In this document: positions 8,362-17,974 of the stretch, piece after piece
How positions within the stretch are numbered: position 1 is the first letter of the stretch
Layout: each line of letters begins with the position of its first letter
Assembly: GCA_002281535.1 (NCBI GenBank)
Contig: NCGD01000040.1
Location: 1-36,543 of the forward strand
Reading direction: 5' to 3'
Length of the DNA stretch: 36,543 nt
Source: Sphingomonas sp. 28-63-12
GTDB taxonomy: Bacteria; Pseudomonadota; Alphaproteobacteria; Sphingomonadales; Sphingomonadaceae
The notes under the pieces: generated by a model
Databases searched by the model: none
What the model was told of the DNA's origin: nothing
What the model saw: the letters and a program-made list of their open reading frames with translations, nothing else
Translations under genes and position numbers: made by a program

Positions 8362-8901
8362 TCACGACAACGGTTGCCGGATGGCGTAAACGACATGGGG
8401 TGATGGCGTGCCCGCCATGTCAAAAACCGGCGTGCGCCCCGCCAGCAATTCCCCGCCGATCTTTTCCATTGCCCGCCTTGATCGGATGTTGCCGTCACCA
8501 ACCATAAACACAGCTGCATCGAACCAGCGCAGCGCATGCGCGATCATCAGCGTCTTGATCTCGCGATTGGTCGCGCCACCCCAATAGGTTCGGGCGAGGA
8601 AGGTCCAGCCGATCTCGACCTCGCCGGGTTCGACCCGTCGCGCGTCATATCGGCTCGATCCAATCACTTCGCCCGACGCCTTGTCGCGGATGACAAGGCA
8701 GCCGCCCGACTCCATCGCATCGGCGAAAAAGCGGCGGAACACCGGCTCCTGCCAGCGATCATGCGCCGGATGAACCGCCCAGATCAGCGGATCGGCGGCG
8801 ACGGCGAACAACGCCTCCCAATCGTCATCGCGCAACGGCGACAGCGTCACCGTTTCGCCAACCAGGGTCGGTTGCGAATCGAACGGCGCGGCTTCCTTCA
8901 T
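8362..8901 (-). CDS. GNAT family N-acetyltransferase (RimJ/RimL-like)
   Basis: 179 residues of the Acetyltransf_3 type. An early TVTLSPLRDDDWEALF segment is followed by SGEVIGSSRYDARRVEPGEVEIGWTFLARTYWG, the beta4-beta5 region typical of RimL-like enzymes. The acetyl-CoA contact region follows (GGATNREIKTLMIAHAL), then GDGNIRSRRAMEKIGGE. The usual substrates are protein N-termini, amino acids or antibiotics, and none can be named here. Its ATG shares a base with the gcdH stop (TGATG), so it is translationally coupled to gcdH. Confidence 0.9.
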   Translation of the reverse strand: MKEAAPFDSQPTLVGETVTLSPLRDDDWEALFAVAADPLIWAVHPAHDRWQEPVFRRFFADAMESGGCLVIRDKASGEVIGSSRYDARRVEPGEVEIGWTFLARTYWGGATNREIKTLMIAHALRWFDAAVFMVGDGNIRSRRAMEKIGGELLAGRTPVFDMAGTPSPHVVYAIRQPLS

Positions 8902-10085
8902 CAGAATGCCGAGATGCCCGTAATCGCCCGGCCCAGGATCAGCGCGTGCACATCATGCGCGCCTTCATAGGTGTTGACCGTCTCGAGGTTCATCAAATGC
9001 CGCATGACCTGATATTCGCCCGAAATGCCGTTGCCGCCGTGCATGTCGCGCGAGGCCCGCGCGATATCGAGCGCCTTGCCGACATTGTTGCGCTTGACGA
9101 TCGAGACCATTTCGGGCGCGAACTTGTGCTGGTCCATCAGCCGCCCGACGCGGAGCGACGCCTGCAGCCCCATCGCGATATCGGTCTGCATGTCCGCCAG
9201 TTTCTTTTGGTAAAGCTGGGTCGCTGCCAGCGGGCGTCCGAATTGCTTGCGATCCAGCCCATATTGGCGCGCGGCATGGAAGCAGAACTCCGCCGCGCCC
9301 ATCGCGCCCCACGAAATGCCGTAGCGCGCCCGGTTGAGGCAGCCGAACGGCCCCTTCAACCCCTGCACCTCGGGCAGCAGCGCGTCCTCGCCGACCTCGA
9401 CCTCGTCCATCTGGATCATGCCGGTGATCGACGCGCGCAAGCTCAGCTTGCCCTCGATCTTGGGCGTCACCAGCCCCTTCATCCCCTTTTCCAGGATGAA
9501 GCCGCGAATGCCGCCGCCATGCGCATCGGACTTGGCCCAGACGATGAAGACATCCGCGATCGGTGCGTTCGAAATCCAGGTCTTGGCGCCGGAAAGCTTG
9601 TAGCCCCCGTCGACCTTGACCGCCTTGGTCGTCATGCCGCCGGGATCCGACCCCGCATCGGGCTCGGTCAGGCCGAAACAGCCGATAAACTCGCCGGTCG
9701 CGAGTTTCGGCAGGTACTTGCGCTTCTGCTCCTCGGAGCCGAACGCATGGATCGGATACATGACGAGGCTCGACTGCACCGACATCATCGACCGGTAGCC
9801 CGAGTCGACCCGCTCCACCTCGCGCGCAACCAGCCCGTAGGACACATAGGACGCGCCGACGCCGCCATATTCCTCCGGCACCGTCGGCCCGAGCAGCCCG
9901 AGCGCGCCCATCTCGCGGAAAATTGCCGGATCGGTGGTTTCGTTCTGGAAGGCATCGATGATCCGCGGCGCGAGCTTGTCCTGCGCATAAGCGGCCGCCA
10001 TATCGCGGATCATCCGCTCGTCCTCGCCGAGCTGATCGTCGAGGTTGAAGGGATCCGCCCAATCGAACCGGCCCATGGTGCTCAT
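8901..10085 (-). CDS. gcdH: glutaryl-CoA dehydrogenase (decarboxylating)
   Basis: 394 residues from ATG 10085. This start has an AGGAG ribosome binding site eight bases upstream. The next in-frame ATG, 10076, does not. GcdH is an FAD enzyme that oxidises and decarboxylates glutaryl-CoA to crotonyl-CoA in lysine, tryptophan and glutarate catabolism. The catalytic Glu is in [20 protein letters not shown] (about Glu374), the segment that marks glutaryl-CoA rather than other acyl-CoA dehydrogenases. The substrate-binding segment [20 protein letters not shown] matches GcdH closely. The FAD-binding [14 protein letters not shown] is present. The CoA-transferase two genes downstream supports a glutarate pathway. 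A CitE-like lyase gene is divergent, 81 bases away. Confidence 0.95.
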   Translation of the reverse strand: MSTMGRFDWADPFNLDDQLGEDERMIRDMAAAYAQDKLAPRIIDAFQNETTDPAIFREMGALGLLGPTVPEEYGGVGASYVSYGLVAREVERVDSGYRSMMSVQSSLVMYPIHAFGSEEQKRKYLPKLATGEFIGCFGLTEPDAGSDPGGMTTKAVKVDGGYKLSGAKTWISNAPIADVFIVWAKSDAHGGGIRGFILEKGMKGLVTPKIEGKLSLRASITGMIQMDEVEVGEDALLPEVQGLKGPFGCLNRARYGISWGAMGAAEFCFHAARQYGLDRKQFGRPLAATQLYQKKLADMQTDIAMGLQASLRVGRLMDQHKFAPEMVSIVKRNNVGKALDIARASRDMHGGNGISGEYQVMRHLMNLETVNTYEGAHDVHALILGRAITGISAF

Positions 10086-10166
10086 CGTACCTACTCCTGC
10101 GATTACCTGCCGCCCGCTTCCTGCTTGGCCGTCGATTTGTCCAGCCCCACCCGGTACAAGAGCCGT

Positions 10167-11033
10167 ATGATACACCAAATCCGCCCCTGCCGCAGCGCGC
10201 TTTACCTGCCCGCCTCAAACCCCCGCGCGATCGAGAAGGCCCGAACATTGCCGTGCGACGCGGTGATCCTAGACCTGGAAGATGCCGTCGCGCCGGAAAT
10301 AAAGGTCGCAGCGCGCATGGCGGCAGTGGCGGCTTTTACCGAGGGTAGGTTCGGCCATCGGCTCAAAGTGCTGCGCGTCAATGCGCTCGATACCGAATGG
10401 GGCGGGGACGATCTCGCCGCAGCGGCCACGCTCGATATTGACGCAGTGCTCGCTCCCAAGGTGAATGGGCCGGACGATGTCGCGCGCTATAACGCCGCGC
10501 TCGCCACCGCGCAGCCGGGGCTGACGCTGTGGGTCATGATCGAGACCTGCCTTGCGGTTGGCCGGTTGCAGGCGATCGCCGATGCCGCGCTTACCACGCG
10601 GCTGGCGGGCTTCGTCATGGGCACCAACGATCTCGCGCTCGAAATGCGCAGCCGGACAATGGCTGATCGCGCGAATATGCTGCCGATCCTGACCTTTGCG
10701 CTTGCCGCGGCGCGCGCGCGCGGGCTGATCGCGCTTGACGGGGTGTGCAATGATTTCACCGACCTTGCCGCGTGGCGGGCGGAGGCAGAGCAAGGCCTTG
10801 CCCTCGGCTTCGACGGCAAGACGCTGATCCACCCAGCGCAGGTCGATCCCTGCAATGCGGTATTCTCGCCAACTGCGGGGGAGATCGCCTACGCCCGCAG
10901 CATCGTCGCGGCCTTTGCCCTGCCCGAAAACGCCGAAAAAGGCGCTATCCGCCTCGACGGGCGGATGGTGGAGCGGCTTCACTTGCAAGAGGCAGAGCGG
11001 ATGATTGCGGTGGCGGCGGTGATTTCAAGATGA
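10167..11033 (+). CDS. CitE/HpcH-HpaI family CoA ester lyase
   Basis: 288 residues. The start ATG 10167 is preceded by AAGAG and gives the typical N-terminal [17 protein letters not shown]. Family motifs follow in order: [11 protein letters not shown] (acidic metal ligand), a VLRVNALDT strand, [19 protein letters not shown] and [13 protein letters not shown]. The fold is a TIM barrel using Mg2+ to cleave or form C-C bonds in acyl-CoA esters. Members include malyl-CoA, citramalyl-CoA and citryl-CoA lyases. The exact substrate is not clear. It is single in the locus, with no citD or citF, so it is not a citrate lyase complex subunit. The 3' end overlaps the convergent ABC permease gene by nine bases. 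Confidence 0.9.
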   Translation: MIHQIRPCRSALYLPASNPRAIEKARTLPCDAVILDLEDAVAPEIKVAARMAAVAAFTEGRFGHRLKVLRVNALDTEWGGDDLAAAATLDIDAVLAPKVNGPDDVARYNAALATAQPGLTLWVMIETCLAVGRLQAIADAALTTRLAGFVMGTNDLALEMRSRTMADRANMLPILTFALAAARARGLIALDGVCNDFTDLAAWRAEAEQGLALGFDGKTLIHPAQVDPCNAVFSPTAGEIAYARSIVAAFALPENAEKGAIRLDGRMVERLHLQEAERMIAVAAVISR

Positions 11034-12416
11034 GAGGTAGCCGTACCACAAGACCAGAAGCACCAGACGAGGCGCAAAGGCTGAGCGGCTGAACATGGCA
11101 AGTCCGATGGCCACGATCGCCATCACCCCGCCAGTGATGAGGGCTAGCAATAGCGGTTCGGATGAAATTCGGACGATGGCCCCCGGCACCGCGAGTAACA
11201 GTGACCAACCGATCGTTGCCAGGATGAAGGCGATCCGACGGGCATTGGGGGACTGGACAGTCACCTGCGTCAGCGCGAGCAGACCGCGCGCCTCGCTTCG
11301 CCCAGCATGCGCGACCGCCGCGAAAATCAGCAGGAGCATTGCCGTCGGACTGCCGATATGGCGAAAGTCGCCGATGATCCCCACCAGCGCTGCGATGAAC
11401 GCCATCAGCAAAAAGGGTCGGCCCACGCCGATCGCCCGGAACTCGGCCAAGACGAGACCGGCAAAAGCCAGACGGTTCGGCAATGCTGGCGGTGCGGTAT
11501 GGTCTGCAGGAGCGGGCGGCCCAGGCGCCAGCCATCGCGCGACAATCCCTTTGCGCGCCGATCGACGCGGCGGGCGGTGCGGGCGGTAGACCAGGCCAGC
11601 CAGGGCGGCGACCAGTATCGCCACCATCGCCCAGGCGGCGCGGGAGGCAAGATAGCCCGGGGCATTGATCCCGGCCATGACGTCGAGCGGCTTCCGACCG
11701 GGCAGCAACCCATCGGAACCTCCGATGACGATATCCTGCCCCTGCAATGGCGCCGCACCGATCAGGGGACGGACGAAGCCGGGAAAATCGAGCATGTTCG
11801 AAGAAAAACTGGACGCGCTGCCACCCGCAGCGAGCGGCATGACAAGCGAGACCATCCACAGGATGAAATAGAGCAATTCGCCGGTCGCCCGGCGCGTGAC
11901 GGGTAGCGCATCGAACATCAGGTGGATGGCAACAAGTCCCATCACGGCCGGCGCTGCGACAAGCCAGAGCGTGACCACGATGTCGCCGATGTTGAGCGGG
12001 CCGGTCACGATGAACGCCCCAAGGAACCATCCCGCCGCGGTCAGCGCGGCCAGCACCCCGAACAGGATCGCCACATCGGCGCCGAACCGCCCCAACGTCA
12101 TGGCGATGCGGGACGCGGCGCTTACCTCGTCAATTTGCCACGGCTGGCGGCGCGTAACGTTGGAACGCAAATAAACGAAGCCGATTGGCAGCAGCAATGT
12201 CGATACGACGATACCCAGCGAGATGCCGAGCATCGCCGACGTCATCACGGGCAAATGCCGTCCAACCGCGATCTGGATACCAGAGCCATCATCCGGCGCG
12301 ATCATGAAACGCGCGCCGATGGGGGCGACCAGCAACAGCAACCAAAGCCCCTTGCTGCGGCCATAGCGCGAAAGGCTGGTCCAGAAAGACGATTGTGCGA
12401 CCGCGATCGACATCAT
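11025..12416 (-). CDS. ABC transporter membrane subunit, about 11 TM segments
   Basis: 463 residues, highly hydrophobic. About eleven candidate membrane segments can be seen, among them LWLLLLVAPIGARFMI near 25, GISLGIVVSTLLLPIGFVYL near 65 and LLLALITGGVMAIVAIGLAMF near the C-terminus. I do not recognise a named family. The overlap of its start with the stop of an ABC ATPase gene (ATGA at 12416-12413) makes it the membrane partner of that ATPase. No substrate-binding protein is present, which fits an exporter. The cargo is unknown. A second ATG at 12413 follows directly. Confidence 0.8.
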   Translation of the reverse strand: MMSIAVAQSSFWTSLSRYGRSKGLWLLLLVAPIGARFMIAPDDGSGIQIAVGRHLPVMTSAMLGISLGIVVSTLLLPIGFVYLRSNVTRRQPWQIDEVSAASRIAMTLGRFGADVAILFGVLAALTAAGWFLGAFIVTGPLNIGDIVVTLWLVAAPAVMGLVAIHLMFDALPVTRRATGELLYFILWMVSLVMPLAAGGSASSFSSNMLDFPGFVRPLIGAAPLQGQDIVIGGSDGLLPGRKPLDVMAGINAPGYLASRAAWAMVAILVAALAGLVYRPHRPPRRSARKGIVARWLAPGPPAPADHTAPPALPNRLAFAGLVLAEFRAIGVGRPFLLMAFIAALVGIIGDFRHIGSPTAMLLLIFAAVAHAGRSEARGLLALTQVTVQSPNARRIAFILATIGWSLLLAVPGAIVRISSEPLLLALITGGVMAIVAIGLAMFSRSAFAPRLVLLVLWYGYLSS

Positions 12417-13054
12417 GCAGGCGTCACCCGGCCCGCCTCTACCCGCAGCACAGCAACGGCATGTGGCGTAAGCTCGTCGGCAAGGTGCGTCGTCATCACG
12501 ACTGCTGCCGAGCGCGCCTGTTCTACGATCAAGGCGCCGACCTTTCGTGCGGTGTCGGTATCAAGTTCGGCGGTCGGCTCATCGAGGGCCAGAAGCCTGG
12601 GTGCGCCGAGCAACGCCTGCGCAAAGATGAGCCGCCGCCGCATGCCGCCTGAAAAGGTGGCTATGCGATTGTTGATATCGCCGTGGAGCCCAATCGCATC
12701 GGTGATCGCGCCGAACTGTTTCGCCGATCCGGGGCGATCAAGTCCCTTCAAGGCCGCCATATGGAGCGCAAATTCCTGCGCGGTCAGATCATCGGGCAGG
12801 TCAACCGCCTGCGGCGCATAGCCAAGCGTGCGCCGCAGCGCTGCCCGCGCCTGCGGCAGCGTTGCTCCCTGCCAGCTCATTTCGCCTCGGCTGGGGCGCT
12901 CTGCCGTCGCAATCAGGCGCAGGAGCGTTGATTTGCCAGCGCCACTGGGGCCCACAAGCAAAGTCAGTCCGATCGGAAAGGCGACCGTGACGTCGTTGAG
13001 GACTGTTTTTCGCCCGTATGATTTGGCGATGTCGACGAGATTCAGCGAGCTCAT
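12413..13054 (-). CDS. ABC transporter ATP-binding protein
   Basis: 213 residues from ATG 13054. It has Walker A GPSGAGKST at 35-43, a Q-loop near YAPQAVDLPDDL, signature FSGGMRRR at 134-141, Walker B LLALDEP at 154-160 and the H-loop MTTHLADE. The signature begins F-SGG-M rather than LSGGQ, common in exporter-type ATPases. It energises the membrane subunit encoded directly downstream. An in-frame ATG exists at 13072, but the best promoter places the mRNA start near 13055, which would exclude it. I therefore choose 13054. Confidence 0.93.
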   Translation of the reverse strand: MSSLNLVDIAKSYGRKTVLNDVTVAFPIGLTLLVGPSGAGKSTLLRLIATAERPSRGEMSWQGATLPQARAALRRTLGYAPQAVDLPDDLTAQEFALHMAALKGLDRPGSAKQFGAITDAIGLHGDINNRIATFSGGMRRRLIFAQALLGAPRLLALDEPTAELDTDTARKVGALIVEQARSAAVVMTTHLADELTPHAVAVLRVEAGRVTPA

Positions 13055-13061
13055 TCTCTGT

Positions 13062-13090
13062 GTATTATGCAATCAACACACGCTGCGCAA
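13062..13090 (-). promoter_or_regulatory. sigma-70-type promoter of the ABC operon
   Basis: On the minus strand the -35 box TTGCGC (13090-13085) and the -10 box TAATAC (13067-13062) are separated by exactly 17 bases. Transcription would begin about seven bases further, near 13055, immediately before the ATG at 13054. This suggests a leaderless or nearly leaderless mRNA. It is a prediction from consensus only. Confidence 0.6.
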
Positions 13091-13198
13091 GACGATATCC
13101 CTGCCCGGGATTAACCGGATAAGCGCATTCGGCATCCCCGGCGCATTGCACTTGCTCGTCCCCTGTGGTGGAGTAGCAAAGCGGAGGAGAGAAAAAAT

Positions 13199-16100
13199 AT
13201 GGCGACCGTCATCGACAAACCGTCGACCTTTCCGTCGCCCCCCGCCTTGCCCGTTGTCGGCCACCTTCACCACATCATCCGCCAGGGCCTGATCGGCTAT
13301 CTGCTCCACGCCGGGCGCGATTTTCCGGAGGGCATCTTCAAGCTGAAGTTCGGCAGCCGGGTCGGGCTGTTCGTCACTAATCCCGATCTTGTCGCCGAGC
13401 TGTGCGACGAAACCCGCTTCCGCAAGATGCCCGGCCCCGGCCTGCGCGTCGTCCGTCGGTTCGCGGGCGACGGGCTTTTCACCGCGTTCAGCGAGGAGGA
13501 GAATTGGGGCAAGGCGCACCGCATCCTGCTCCCCGCGTTCAGCCAGCGCGCGATGAAGGGCTATTTCGACATGATGCTGGAGCCGCTTCACGCTCGATTC
13601 GATCGCGGTGGCGGGCTTTGGCCACCGGTTCAACAGCTTCGAGATGGAGGAGCTGGACCCGTTCCTCGAGGCGCTTGGCCGGGCGCTTGGCGAATCACTC
13701 AACATGATCACGCGGCTGCCGATGCAGCAGCGCTTCGCCAAAAAGGCCGAGCGCCAGTTCGAGGCCGACATCGCGCAGATGAACGCGCTGGTCGACGGCA
13801 TTATCGCCGAGCGCCGCAAGCACCCCAATGAGGGGAAAGACCTGCTCAACCTGATGATCTCAGCGACCGACCCGGAAACGGGCGAGATGCTGGACGACGT
13901 CAATATCCGCTATCAGGTGCTGACCTTCCTGATCGCCGGGCACGAGACGACGTCGGGCATGCTGACCTTCGCGCTCTACCATCTGCTGCGCAACCCGCAT
14001 GTGCTGGCCCAGGCCTATGCCGAGGTCGATCGCGTGCTGCCCGGCGATACCCGCCCCGATTATGCGCAGAACGCGCAGCTGGTCGTGATCGAGCGCATCC
14101 TGAAGGAAGCGCTGCGGCTCTGGCCAACGGCGCCCGCTTTCACCCTTGCACCGTTCGAGGACACGGTGATCGGCGGCAAGTGGACCCTGCGCAAGGACCG
14201 CCCCGTCAACGTCTTCTCCCCCGGCCTGCACCGCTTTCCGGGCGCCTGGGCCAACCCGGACGAGTTCGACATCGATCGCTGGCTGCCCGAGAATGAGGCG
14301 AAGCACCATCCGCACGCCTACAAGCCGTTCGGCAATGGCGAACGCGCCTGTATCGGCCGCCAGTTCGCGATGGTCGAGGCCAAGCTCGCACTCGCCATGA
14401 TCCTGCAGAAATTCGCGATCGGCGATCCGCACATGTATCAACTGCGGATCAAGGAGACGCTGTCGATCAAGCCTGATCAATTCTTCATGCGGGTGCGCCT
14501 CCGCCAGCCGCATGAGCGGATGTCCGTCGCTCCCGCCACCGAGGTCCCTACCGAAACTGCGCCCGCCGCCGCCGTGTCGGGCAACGGCCAGCGCTTCACC
14601 GTGCTCTACGGCACCAGTCTCGGCACCGCGCGCGACATTGCCGAGGAGATCGCCGAGCGCGCCAGCGTCGATGGCTTCGAAACGGCGGTCCGCTCGATGG
14701 ATGAGGCGTTCATCGCGGGGCACCTGCCCGAGGACAAGGTGATCGTCATCGTCACCGCCACCTATAATGGCCGCGCCCCCGACAGCGCGGTCGAGATCGA
14801 GCGGCTGATCGAGTCCGGCCAGGTCGATGTGCTCGACTGGTCGGGCGCGAAGTTCGCGGTGCTCGGCATCGGCAACAGCCAATGGCCCAATTACCAGCAT
14901 TTCCCCAAGCGGGTGGACGATACGATCGCGGCGCTTGGTGCGACGCGGCTCATCCCGCGTGGCGAGGCGGACGGGCAGGGCGATTTCGACGGCGCGGTCG
15001 CCAGCTTCGTGCGCGATTTGTGGAAGGCGCTGGGGAGCGAGGTTGCGCCGTCCGAGCAACGTTCCACCCTTTCACTGCAACCCGTGGATGCTGCAGCCAC
15101 CCGCGCGCAGGTCCTGCCCGAGCACGCCCAGCGGCTGGAAATCATCGCCAATGACGAGATGGTGCACCCCGCCGACGGCCTGTGGGATTTCGCGATCGAG
15201 CCGCCACGCCCCTCGACGCGCTTCATCCGCGTGCGCCTGCCCGAGGGGCAGCGCTACCACACCGGCGATCACATCGCGGTCTATGCGCATAACCGCCCCG
15301 AACTCGTGGAGCGCGCGATTGCCCGGCTGGGGCTCGACGGCGCGACGCAGCTGCGGATCGACGCGCAAGGCGGCCGCTTCCGCCATCTGCCGCTTGGGCA
15401 AACGGTGACGGTGCGGCATTTGCTGAGCGACTTCATCGAGCTGTCGGACACGATGCCGAAACGCGCGTTGGCGGTGATTGCCGAACAGACACGCTGCCCC
15501 AATACCAAAAAGGAACTGGCGCGGCTCGAGGGTGCCTTCGATGCCGAAATTGCCGCCAAGCGGCTCACCTTGGTCGACCTGCTCGAAATGCACCCGGCCG
15601 CCGAACTCTCGCTCGACAGTTTGGTGGAGCTGTCGTCCGCCATCGCCCCCCGCTTCTATTCGATCGCGTCGTCACCGCTGGTCGATCCGCACATCGCTGA
15701 TCTGATCGTCGGCACGATGGAGGCCCCCGCCTGGTCAGGGCTCGGCGAGCATCGCGGCTTCGCGTCGAGCTATATGCAGCGGGTGATGCCGGGCGATGCG
15801 GTGTTCGGCTATGTCCGTCGCCCCAACCCGCCCTTCGCCCCGCCCGAGGATGCGAGCGTCCCGATGATCCTGATCGGCCCCGGCACCGGCTTTGCGCCGT
15901 TACGCGGGTTCATCGCCGAACGGGCGGCGCAAAAGGCGGAAGGCGTGGAAGTGGCAAAGTCGCTGCTCTTCTTTGGCTGCCGCCACCCCGATCACGACTG
16001 GTATTGCCGGTCGGAGATGGAGGCTTGGGCGAAGGACGGCGTGATCGAAGCCTATGTCGCCTTCTCCGCGGTCAAGGATTTCAAATGGCGCTTCGTTCAG

Positions 16101-16325
16101 GACGCGATGTGGGACGCCCGCGACGCGATCTGGTCAGCGATCGAGGGCGGCGCGCAGATTTATCTGTGCGGCGACGGCAAGTTCATGGCCCCCGCCGTCC
16201 GCGACGCGCTCATCCGCATCGCGGCGGACAAGCAGGGCGGCGATCACGCCAGCGGGTCGGCCTGGCTTGAGGCAATGATCGAGGCTGGACGCTTCCGCCA
16301 GGATGTGTTCGGGTTCGGGAAGTAA
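13199..16325 (+). pseudogene. CYP102-type cytochrome P450/NADPH-P450 reductase fusion, broken by frameshift and internal deletion
   Basis: The product would be a self-sufficient fatty acid hydroxylase like P450 BM3. The start ATG 13199 has a GGAGGAG ribosome binding site. The first frame gives a normal N-terminal part up to FSQRAMKGYFDMMLEP (about 13585). The next conserved segment, RFTLDSIAVAGFGHRFNSF, starts at 13584 in another frame. Against BM3 about 25 residues between these segments are missing, so roughly 74 or 77 bases were lost. Everything downstream is intact: AGHETTSG (oxygen activation), EALRLWPTAPAF, the haem loop FGNGERACIGRQFA, the FMN domain (YGTSLGTA), the FAD domain, NADPH-binding GPGTGFAPLRG and the C-terminus DVFGFGK. 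As read, no full protein can form. A product starting at GTG 13608 would lack the first P450 third. A sequencing or assembly error is possible. Confidence 0.88.
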
Positions 16326-16332
16326 ACAAAAG

Positions 16333-16432
16333 CCCTCTCCCCTTCAGGGGAGAGGGTTGGGAGAGTGGCGGCACGAGGCGCAGCATTGCTTGGCTGCCCC
16401 TCTCCCCAACCCTCTCCCCGCAGGGGAGAGGG
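16333..16432. repeat. REPIN-like pair of inverted palindromes
   Basis: Two nearly identical perfect hairpins stand 53 bases apart: 16333-16356 (arms CCCTCTCCCC/GGGGAGAGGG, loop TTCA) and 16410-16432 (same arms, loop GCA). The inner flanks GGGTTGGGAGAG (16354-16365) and CTCTCCCCAACCC (16400-16412) also pair, so the whole unit can fold as one large cruciform. It separates the P450 gene from the acyltransferase gene. The second arm sits where the Shine-Dalgarno sequence of the next gene must be. Confidence 0.8.
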
Positions 16433-16441
16433 AGTCAGAAA

Positions 16442-17974
16442 ATGCTACAATTATCGGGCCAGGACGCGTCGTTCGTCTATCTGGAGACGCCGCATACGCC
16501 GATGCATATCGGCTCGGTCGGCATCTATGATCCCTCGACCGCGCCGGGCGGGTTCGTTCGCTTCAAGGATATCTTGAAGTTCATCGCCAGCCGCCTCGGT
16601 GGCGCGCGCAGTTTTCGCCAGCGGCTGGTGCGGGTGCCGTTCGATCTCGATCATCCCTATTGGATCGAAGACCCCGAATTCGACATCGAATTCCATGTCC
16701 GCCACATCGCGCTGCCCAAGCCCGGCGACTGGCGGCAGCTCTGCATTCAGGTCGCCCGGCTGCATTCGCGGCCGATGGATCTCAACAAACCCTTGTGGGA
16801 ATTCACCATCGTCGAGGGGCTCGACAATGTGGAGGGCTTGCCCCCCGGCTGTTTTGCGTTGGTGTCGAAAGTCCACCACGCCGCGATCGACGGGATGTCG
16901 GGCGTCGAAATGTCCGCCGCCGTCCATGATCTGGATGCCGACATGACCCCGCGCGAGGTGAAGGACGCGTGGTCGCCCGAATCGATGCCCAATGTCGCCG
17001 AGCTCCTGATGCGCAGTTACTTTAACTCGCTGCGCCAGCCGATGCGCGTGGCGGAGACGATCGGGCGATCGCTGCCGGGCATGGCCAAGCTGACGATGAG
17101 CGTCGGCAAGGGGGAGATCAGCATCGCCAACACCAAGCTCGCCCCCAAAACGCGCTTCAACGGCAAGGTCGCCGCGCACCGCGTATTCGATGCCGCCCCG
17201 TTTCCGCTCCAGGACATCCGCGCGATCAAGGATGCGGTGCCGGGCGCCACGGTGAACGACGTGATCCTGGCGATCGTCGGTGGCGGCCTGCGCGCCTATC
17301 TGGAGGCGAAGGGGGAACTTCCCGCAGACTCGCTCACCGCGATGGCGCCCATCTCGGTGCGGGCTGAAGGGGAGAAGGCCTCGCTCGGCAATCTCGTTTC
17401 GGCCATGGTCGTTGGGCTGGGCACGCATATCGCAGAGCCCCTCGAGCGTCTCGCCTATGTCCATGCCGAGGCCGCCAATTCCAAGGCGATGACGGGGGCG
17501 GTCGGCGCGCGCACGCTCACCGATTACAGCCAGCTGATCCCCTCGGGGCTCGCCGGGCTTGCGGCACGGCTCTACACGCGGGTGGGGGCGGCGAACGCGC
17601 ATGCGCCGGTGTTCAACTGCGTCGTCACCAATGTGCCGGGCAGCCGCGTGCCGTTGTTCTTCTGCGGCGCGAAGATGGTGGCGATGTACGGCCTTGGCCC
17701 GGTGTTCGATTCGATGGGGTTGATCAACACCATCTATAGTTACACCGACACGATCGCGATCTCGTTCACCTGTGATCGGGTGATGATGCCCGATCCCGAC
17801 GTCTATGCCGATGCGCTGCGGCACGCGTTCGAGGAGCTTAAGGCTGCCGCCCAGGCAGGCCCCGTTGCAGCCAGCCCCAAGTCTGCGGTAAAGCCTGCCC
17901 CAGCAAAAAAACCGGCGGCGCGCAAACCCGCCCCGGCGAAAAAGCCAGCGACCAAGACCAAGGAGACCGCGTGA
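16442..17974 (+). CDS. wax ester synthase/acyl-CoA:diacylglycerol acyltransferase (WS/DGAT)
   Basis: 510 residues. It starts MLQLSGQDASFVYLETPHTPMHIG, typical of the family. The catalytic HHxxxDG motif is KVHHAAIDGMSG (His145, His146, Asp150). The second half has the expected ATVNDVILAIVGGGLRAYL segment and the NVPGS motif. Such enzymes esterify acyl-CoA with fatty alcohol or diacylglycerol at the inner membrane and on lipid inclusions. The last 42 residues form a Lys/Pro/Ala-rich tail of repeated PAPAKKPAA units, outside the catalytic fold. Similar tails in PhaF-type phasins bind DNA. The ribosome binding site is the GGGGAGAGGGAG arm of the upstream palindrome. The stop overlaps the phasin start (TGATG). 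Confidence 0.93.
   Translation: MLQLSGQDASFVYLETPHTPMHIGSVGIYDPSTAPGGFVRFKDILKFIASRLGGARSFRQRLVRVPFDLDHPYWIEDPEFDIEFHVRHIALPKPGDWRQLCIQVARLHSRPMDLNKPLWEFTIVEGLDNVEGLPPGCFALVSKVHHAAIDGMSGVEMSAAVHDLDADMTPREVKDAWSPESMPNVAELLMRSYFNSLRQPMRVAETIGRSLPGMAKLTMSVGKGEISIANTKLAPKTRFNGKVAAHRVFDAAPFPLQDIRAIKDAVPGATVNDVILAIVGGGLRAYLEAKGELPADSLTAMAPISVRAEGEKASLGNLVSAMVVGLGTHIAEPLERLAYVHAEAANSKAMTGAVGARTLTDYSQLIPSGLAGLAARLYTRVGAANAHAPVFNCVVTNVPGSRVPLFFCGAKMVAMYGLGPVFDSMGLINTIYSYTDTIAISFTCDRVMMPDPDVYADALRHAFEELKAAAQAGPVAASPKSAVKPAPAKKPAARKPAPAKKPATKTKETA

Noticed and set aside
8946-10166. Long upstream extension of the CitE-like frame
   Set aside because: It runs antisense through gcdH. The family N-terminus begins just after ATG 10167.
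13608-16325. Reading the second P450 frame as an independent gene
   Set aside because: Its GTG start falls inside the P450 fold and would give a protein without the first third of the haem domain. It is the downstream part of one broken gene.
16451-17824. 457-codon open frame on minus strand
   Set aside because: Antisense shadow of the WS/DGAT gene, with a His/Arg-rich composition typical of the opposite frame in GC-rich genes.
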